Shown here: positions 60,019 through 64,000 of the stretch, piece by piece
Layout: every line of letters begins with the position of its first letter
Position numbering within the stretch: position 1 is the stretch's first letter
Source: JACVRW01 sp035705985
GTDB taxonomy: Bacteria > Actinomycetota > Thermoleophilia > Solirubrobacterales > Thermoleophilaceae
Assembly: GCA_035705985.1 (NCBI GenBank)
Contig: DASSVP010000023.1
Location: 1-64,000 of the forward strand
Reading direction: 5' to 3'
DNA: 64,000 nt
Notes under the pieces: model-generated
The model's input: the letters and a program-made list of their open reading frames with translations, nothing else
Told to the model about the DNA's origin: nothing
The model's database searches: none
Made by a program: the position numbers and the translations under genes

Positions 60019-62541
60019 ATGAGCATCGATCAGCTGACGGGCGGGAACATCGAGCCGCGCGGGCTCGAGGAGGAGATGCGCTCGTCCTATCTCGACTACG
60101 CGATGAGCGTGATCGTGGGCCGCGCCCTGCCGGACGTGCGCGACGGGCTGAAGCCTGTGCACCGCCGGATCCTCTACTCGATGTACGACTCCGGGCTCCA
60201 GCCCGGGCGGCCGCACCGCAAGTGCGCGAACGTCGTCGGCGGCGTCATGGGGAACTACCACCCCCACGGCGACTCCGCGATCTACGACGCGCTGGTCCGG
60301 CTCGGCCAGGACTTCGCGATGCGCTACCCGCTCATCGACCCGCAGGGGAACTTCGGCTCGATCGACAACGACTCGCCGGCGGCCATGCGGTACACCGAGG
60401 CGCGCCTGTCACGGCTCGCCACGGAGATGCTGCGCGACATCGACGCGGACACCGTCGAGTTCGGGCCGAACTACGACGAGTCGCGCCAGGAGCCGCTCGT
60501 CCTGCCGTCGCGCTTCCCGAACCTGCTGGTCAACGGCTCGTCGGGCATCGCCGTCGGGATGGCGACGAACATCCCGCCGCACAACCTCTCGGAGGCGATC
60601 GACGCGGTGGTCGCCTACATCGACGACCCGCAGGTCGACGTCAGGGGCCTGATGAAGCACCTGAAGGGCCCGGACTTCCCGACCGGCGGCATAATCGTCG
60701 GACACGGCGGGATCCGCGACGCGTACGAGACCGGCCGCGGCCGTGTGGTGATCCGCGGTCGCGCCCACATCGAGCCGCTCAGCAGGGGCAAGGAGGCGAT
60801 CATCGTCACCGAGATGCCCTTCCAGGTGTACAAGGGCGACGGGCGCGGTGACGGCAGCGGGTTGATGCAGAAGATCGTCGAGCAGGTGCAGAACGGCCGG
60901 CTCAAGGAGATCTCGGATCTTCGCGACGAGTCCGACAAGTCGGGCATCCGGCTCGTGATCGAGCTGAAGCGCGACGCGATCCCGAAGGTCGTCCTCAACA
61001 AGCTCTACAAGCACACGCAGCTCCAGACCACCTTCGGCGTGAACATGGTGGCGCTGGTTGACGGCGTGCCGCGGACGCTCGGGCTGCTGCCGATCGTCAA
61101 GAACTACGTCGACCACCAGACCGACATCATCGTGCGGCGCACGAAGTACGAGCTGCGCGAGAAGGAGGCCCGCCTCCACATCCTCGAGGGCCTGCTCGTC
61201 GCGATCGAGAACATCGACGAGGTCATCGAGCTGATCCGCGGCTCGAGCGACCCGGACGTGGCGCGCGACGGCCTGATGGAGCGCTTCGAGCTCACGCGCA
61301 TCCAGGCGCAGGCGATCCTGGACCTCCGCCTCCAGCGGCTCACAGCGCTCCAGACGAACGAGATCAAGACCGAGCACGCCGACGTGGTCGAGCGGATCGC
61401 GTGGCTCCGCGACATCCTCGGCGACGAGGCCAAGGTCATGGCCCTGATCCGCGAGGAGCTGCTCGAGATCAAGGACCGCTACGGCGACGAGCGGCGCACC
61501 GAGATCACGCACTCCGAGGACGAGATCGACATCGAGGACCTGATCGCCGACCAGCAGATGGTCATCGCGATCACGCACTCGGGCTACATCAAGACGCTGC
61601 CGCTCGCCACGTACCGCCAGCAGAAGCGCGGCGGGGTCGGCGTGACCGGCATGGACATGAAGGACGAGGACTACATCGAGCACCTCTTCGTGAGCTCGAC
61701 GCACGACTACCTCCTCTTCTTCACGAACCGCGGCAAGGTCTACCGCCAGAAGGTCTACGAGCTGCCCGAGGCGTCGCGGACGGCGAAGGGCCGCGCGCTC
61801 GTGAACCTGCTGCCGCTGCGCGAGGGCGAGCGCGTGCAGGCCGTTCAGGCCACGCGCGAGTTCAACGAGGGCAAGTACCTCGTCTTCGCGACTCGCAAGG
61901 GCCAGGTCAAGAAGACTGATTTCGGCGCCTACAACACGCCGATCAAGGCCGACGGCATCATCGCGATCAACATTCGCGACGACGACGAGCTCGTGGCCGT
62001 CCGCCGGACGAGCGGCGACGACGACATCATCATGGTGTCGCGCTCGGGCCAGGCGGCGCGCTTCAACGAGGACCGGGTGCGGCCGATGGGCCGCGACACC
62101 GCCGGCGTGAAGGGCATGAATGTCTCGCGCGGCGACAACCGGGTGCTCGCGATGGACGTGGTCCAGCCGGGCACGGAGCTGCTCGTCGTCACCGAGAACG
62201 GCTACGGCAAGCGGACGGCGATCGAGGAGTACCCGGTGAAGGGCCGCGGCTCGATGGGCGTCAAGACGATCGGGCTGACCGAGAAGAAGGGCGGCCTCGC
62301 GGGCGCGCTGATCGTGCGCGAGCATCACGACCTGGTGTTCATCTCTCAGAACGGCATGGTGCAGCGCACCTCGGTGAAGGGCATCTCGAGGCAGGGCCGC
62401 CCAGCCCAGGGCGTGCGCGTCATGAACCTGCGCGAGGACGACATCGTGAGCGCGGTGGCGCTCGTCATGGACACCGCGGCGGACACCGCGGCGCAGGTCG
62501 AGATCGATACGGACATCGAGACCGACGACTTGCAGTCGTAG
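60019..62541 (+). CDS. gyrA: DNA gyrase subunit A
   Basis: 840 residues. N-terminal breakage-reunion domain: [46 protein letters not shown] (the quinolone-binding Ser is present), catalytic Tyr in [14 protein letters not shown], then [19 protein letters not shown]. The C-terminal beta-pinwheel carries the GyrA box as QQKRGGVG. Cleaves DNA and introduces negative supercoils. It starts 3 bases after gyrB and is coupled to it. Confidence 0.97.
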   Translation: MSIDQLTGGNIEPRGLEEEMRSSYLDYAMSVIVGRALPDVRDGLKPVHRRILYSMYDSGLQPGRPHRKCANVVGGVMGNYHPHGDSAIYDALVRLGQDFAMRYPLIDPQGNFGSIDNDSPAAMRYTEARLSRLATEMLRDIDADTVEFGPNYDESRQEPLVLPSRFPNLLVNGSSGIAVGMATNIPPHNLSEAIDAVVAYIDDPQVDVRGLMKHLKGPDFPTGGIIVGHGGIRDAYETGRGRVVIRGRAHIEPLSRGKEAIIVTEMPFQVYKGDGRGDGSGLMQKIVEQVQNGRLKEISDLRDESDKSGIRLVIELKRDAIPKVVLNKLYKHTQLQTTFGVNMVALVDGVPRTLGLLPIVKNYVDHQTDIIVRRTKYELREKEARLHILEGLLVAIENIDEVIELIRGSSDPDVARDGLMERFELTRIQAQAILDLRLQRLTALQTNEIKTEHADVVERIAWLRDILGDEAKVMALIREELLEIKDRYGDERRTEITHSEDEIDIEDLIADQQMVIAITHSGYIKTLPLATYRQQKRGGVGVTGMDMKDEDYIEHLFVSSTHDYLLFFTNRGKVYRQKVYELPEASRTAKGRALVNLLPLREGERVQAVQATREFNEGKYLVFATRKGQVKKTDFGAYNTPIKADGIIAINIRDDDELVAVRRTSGDDDIIMVSRSGQAARFNEDRVRPMGRDTAGVKGMNVSRGDNRVLAMDVVQPGTELLVVTENGYGKRTAIEEYPVKGRGSMGVKTIGLTEKKGGLAGALIVREHHDLVFISQNGMVQRTSVKGISRQGRPAQGVRVMNLREDDIVSAVALVMDTAADTAAQVEIDTDIETDDLQS

Positions 62542-62600
62542 ACGGCGCGCCGGGGCCGGACTACGCTCGGCGCATCAGCCGGACCCTCCCGCCCCTCGGT

Positions 62601-63728
62601 GTGCTCGTCGCTGTCCTGGCGCTCTGCCAGCCGGCCGCGGCTGCCGTCTACAAGGTCCCGCCGAAGATCAAGTCCAACTGCTCGGCGCCGGTCGAGCGCC
62701 AGATCACGGACTGGCTGAGGACGGTGCCGAACGGCAGCACCGTGCAGTTTGGGGCGGGACGCTGCTACGCGCAGGACGGGCCGATCACGCTGAGCGGACG
62801 CTCCGGGCTCGTCATCGAGGGCCAGGGCTCCGAGTTCCGCGCCGTGACCCCTGGCACCAGCCATCGCGCGAACTGGCGCTTCGTCGGCGGAGCGGACCTG
62901 ACCGTCCAGAACATGGCTGTTCGTGGCTCGAACCCGCAGGGCACGTACGACCCGTCGATCGAGTGGCAGCACGGCTACTCGATCGAGGGCGTTCAGGGCA
63001 TGACGCTCACGAACGTCCAGGCGAGGGACACCTGGGGCGACGGCGTGTACCTCGCGCACAGCACGCATACGCCCGCGTGCGGCGATGATGCGTCCAGCGC
63101 GCGCAACGTGGTGATCAGCGGCGCGACGCTCGAGCGGAACGGGCGGCAGGGCGTGGCGATCGTCGACGCCGAGCACGTGACGCTGCAGGACTCGACGATC
63201 GGCCCGGTCGCGTGGTGGAGCGTCGACATCGAGACGGACGACGCCTGCGAGATCGCGCGCCACGTCAAGATCCTGCGCAACAGCTTTGGCGCCCACCGCT
63301 ACGGCGTGCTCGGAAGTGTCGGCTTCGGCGTGTATCCCCAGGTCGGCGACCTGACGGTCATCGACAACACTCAGACGGTGCCCACGCGCGGATTGCCGGG
63401 CGACTACTGCTGGGCGCCGGTCTGGATTCTCGCGCCGGTGAACGCCGAGGGGCGCGTCGTCGGATATCGCGAGAACTACGCGTTCCGCGGCAACCGCCTG
63501 CTCGGCACGCGTAACGGCTTCGAGTTCAGGGGCGTGCGGAACATCGAGCTGAGCGCGAACAACGTCGCCCTCCCACCCACCACCGGCTGCGGCAAGCGCG
63601 CGGGAGCGCTGCTGGCCGACTCGCACACGGTGAACATGGCCTCCAACAGCTTCAGCGGCGCCAACAACGTGTTCGTGGCCGACGCCCTCAGCACCGGCGT
63701 CACCTCGACGGACAACACCCTCAACTGA
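62601..63728 (+). CDS. Secreted right-handed beta-helix protein
   Basis: 375 residues from GTG. Signal-peptide core LVAVLALCQPAAAA, then a parallel beta-helix of the pectate-lyase type: repeated Asn-rich strands such as MAVRGSN, MTLTNVQARD, VTLQDSTIG, IELSANNVALP and VNMASNSFSGANN. Several cysteines probably form disulfides. No catalytic Lys/Arg set of polysaccharide lyases can be assigned. A TACGCT box at 62562-62567 lies 6 bases before an ATC (62574) that would extend the N-terminus by nine residues with an Arg, giving a better signal peptide. Likely a surface carbohydrate-binding or -degrading protein. Confidence 0.7.
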   Translation: MLVAVLALCQPAAAAVYKVPPKIKSNCSAPVERQITDWLRTVPNGSTVQFGAGRCYAQDGPITLSGRSGLVIEGQGSEFRAVTPGTSHRANWRFVGGADLTVQNMAVRGSNPQGTYDPSIEWQHGYSIEGVQGMTLTNVQARDTWGDGVYLAHSTHTPACGDDASSARNVVISGATLERNGRQGVAIVDAEHVTLQDSTIGPVAWWSVDIETDDACEIARHVKILRNSFGAHRYGVLGSVGFGVYPQVGDLTVIDNTQTVPTRGLPGDYCWAPVWILAPVNAEGRVVGYRENYAFRGNRLLGTRNGFEFRGVRNIELSANNVALPPTTGCGKRAGALLADSHTVNMASNSFSGANNVFVADALSTGVTSTDNTLN

Positions 63729-63736
63729 GGGCCGGG

Positions 63737-63770
63737 AAAACAGAGGGGCGCCCCTCGCGGGACGCCCCTC
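63737..63770 (-). terminator. Intrinsic terminator on the minus strand
   Basis: GAGGGGCG and CGCCCCTC form an 8-bp stem with a 12-base loop, followed on the minus strand by TGTTTT. It ends a transcript that comes from beyond the right edge of the window. It lies only 9 bases from the stop of the convergent beta-helix gene. Confidence 0.75.
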
Positions 63771-63998
63771 CTAGTGCTTGCTGGACAAGATCGGCGGCTC
63801 CTCAACTGCGGCCGGCGGGACCAACCCCGGCCGGAACCATCGACGGTGTCACGGTTGGACTCCGCTAGATCAATGGTCCGCTGCCTCCGGCAGCCTCCCA
63901 CACGACGGGGCCCAGCACCGGTCGTCTAGCGGCCGGACACCTCCAGGGTCCCAAGAAATCTGTCAGTCAAGTTCGGACCACCTCCTTTCCCTGGTCCG
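63771..63998 (-). ncRNA. Structured leader-like RNA (minus strand), unknown class
   Basis: From 63998 downwards on the minus strand: CGGACCA / TGGTCCG hairpin whose 11-base loop GGGAAAGGAGG is a perfect Shine-Dalgarno; a 14-codon TTG frame; a GGAC / GTCC hairpin; an ACGAC / GTCGT stem; a GCTGCC / GGCAGC hairpin (63880-63894); then the terminator. The layout resembles an attenuator or leader-peptide RNA. I cannot match it to a named RNA family. Confidence 0.4.
63926..63970 (-). CDS. Possible 14-residue leader peptide
   Basis: TTG start 9 bases after AAAGGAGGT, reading LTDRFLGTLEVSGR and stop TAG. The strong Shine-Dalgarno lies in the loop of a 7-bp hairpin. No other gene follows on this strand before the terminator. 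It may be a regulatory leader peptide or chance. Confidence 0.3.
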   Translation of the reverse strand: MTDRFLGTLEVSGR

Positions 63999-64000
63999 GC

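Noticed and set aside
60409..62328. 639-codon minus-strand frame opposite gyrA
   Set aside because: Shadow of gyrA; no domain, start signal or codon pattern of its own.
63974..63990. Plus-strand GGACCACCTCCTTTCC, resembling the 3' end of 16S rRNA
   Set aside because: No helix 45 or other 16S sequence precedes it; it is the complement of a Shine-Dalgarno in the loop of a hairpin.

Overview
The window is a single, gene-dense, very GC-rich stretch of bacterial chromosome that contains the replication-origin neighbourhood (rpmH-dnaA-dnaN-recF-dciA-gyrB-gyrA to the right; rnpA-yidD-yidC-jag-rsmG-parA-parB to the left). Gene content (menaquinol:cytochrome c reductase with split cytochrome b and a b/c fusion, trehalose synthesis, RsbW/RsbV-type regulators, heavy use of GTG/TTG starts, many start/stop overlaps) points to a deep-branching actinobacterium, most likely class Thermoleophilia (Solirubrobacterales-like). 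That placement is inference; no rRNA gene is present to confirm it. I saw no insertion sequence, prophage or CRISPR array.

Layout. 0-9.6 kb: cell-envelope genes (L,D-transpeptidase, CPBP protease, PIG-V-like mannosyltransferase, MscS channel, bifunctional PBP), thiL, an orphan FlgM-like gene and a membrane protein with a degenerate M28 peptidase domain. 9.66-13 kb: a response regulator/histidine kinase/HtrA lipoprotein operon. 13-16.1 kb: an RsbW-like kinase fold followed by treT and otsA. 16.1-21.2 kb: an unusual palindrome-bearing intergenic region, then rpsF-ssb-rpsR-rplI-dnaB-purA. 21.2-26.6 kb (minus): RDD and other membrane proteins plus a Wbp-like amino-sugar set (epimerase, oxidoreductase, acyltransferase) with a class IV aminotransferase whose start abuts tRNA-Lys. 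26.6-29.8 kb: STAS protein, tatC, tatA, dcd, a zinc-ribbon protein. 29.9-37.4 kb (minus): hemB, a fused AhbA-AhbB siroheme decarboxylase, hemL, qcrABC, menG and a polyprenyl diphosphate synthase, i.e. heme, quinone and the complex that uses both. 37.4-46.1 kb: SnoaL-like protein, ABC exporter, YmdB phosphodiesterase, polytopic glycosyltransferases, GtrA, phosphodiesterase. 46.2-48.2 kb: aminotransferase, bifunctional nuclease, tRNA-Ile. 48.2-62.5 kb: chromosome partition and replication core. 62.6-64 kb: a secreted beta-helix protein and, on the minus strand, a structured leader-like RNA ending in a terminator.

The most interesting non-coding signals are: (i) two copies of an 80-odd-base intergenic repeat with a nested palindrome, placed about 3.5 kb on each side of the 5' end of dnaA, plus a third palindrome at 16.2 kb carrying the same 10-base tag; (ii) a terminator/competing hairpin just upstream of gyrB; (iii) a recurring TANNNT box 6-10 bases before start codons, suggesting widespread leaderless transcription; (iv) imperfect parS sites buried in the start regions of rsmG and dnaN; (v) a leader-like RNA at the right edge whose Shine-Dalgarno lies in a hairpin loop. 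Protein-level oddities include the fused AhbAB enzyme, the zinc-site-less M28-like protein, an Asp-to-Asn change in the DnaA box-recognition signature, and CTG start codons at two CTGA gene junctions.
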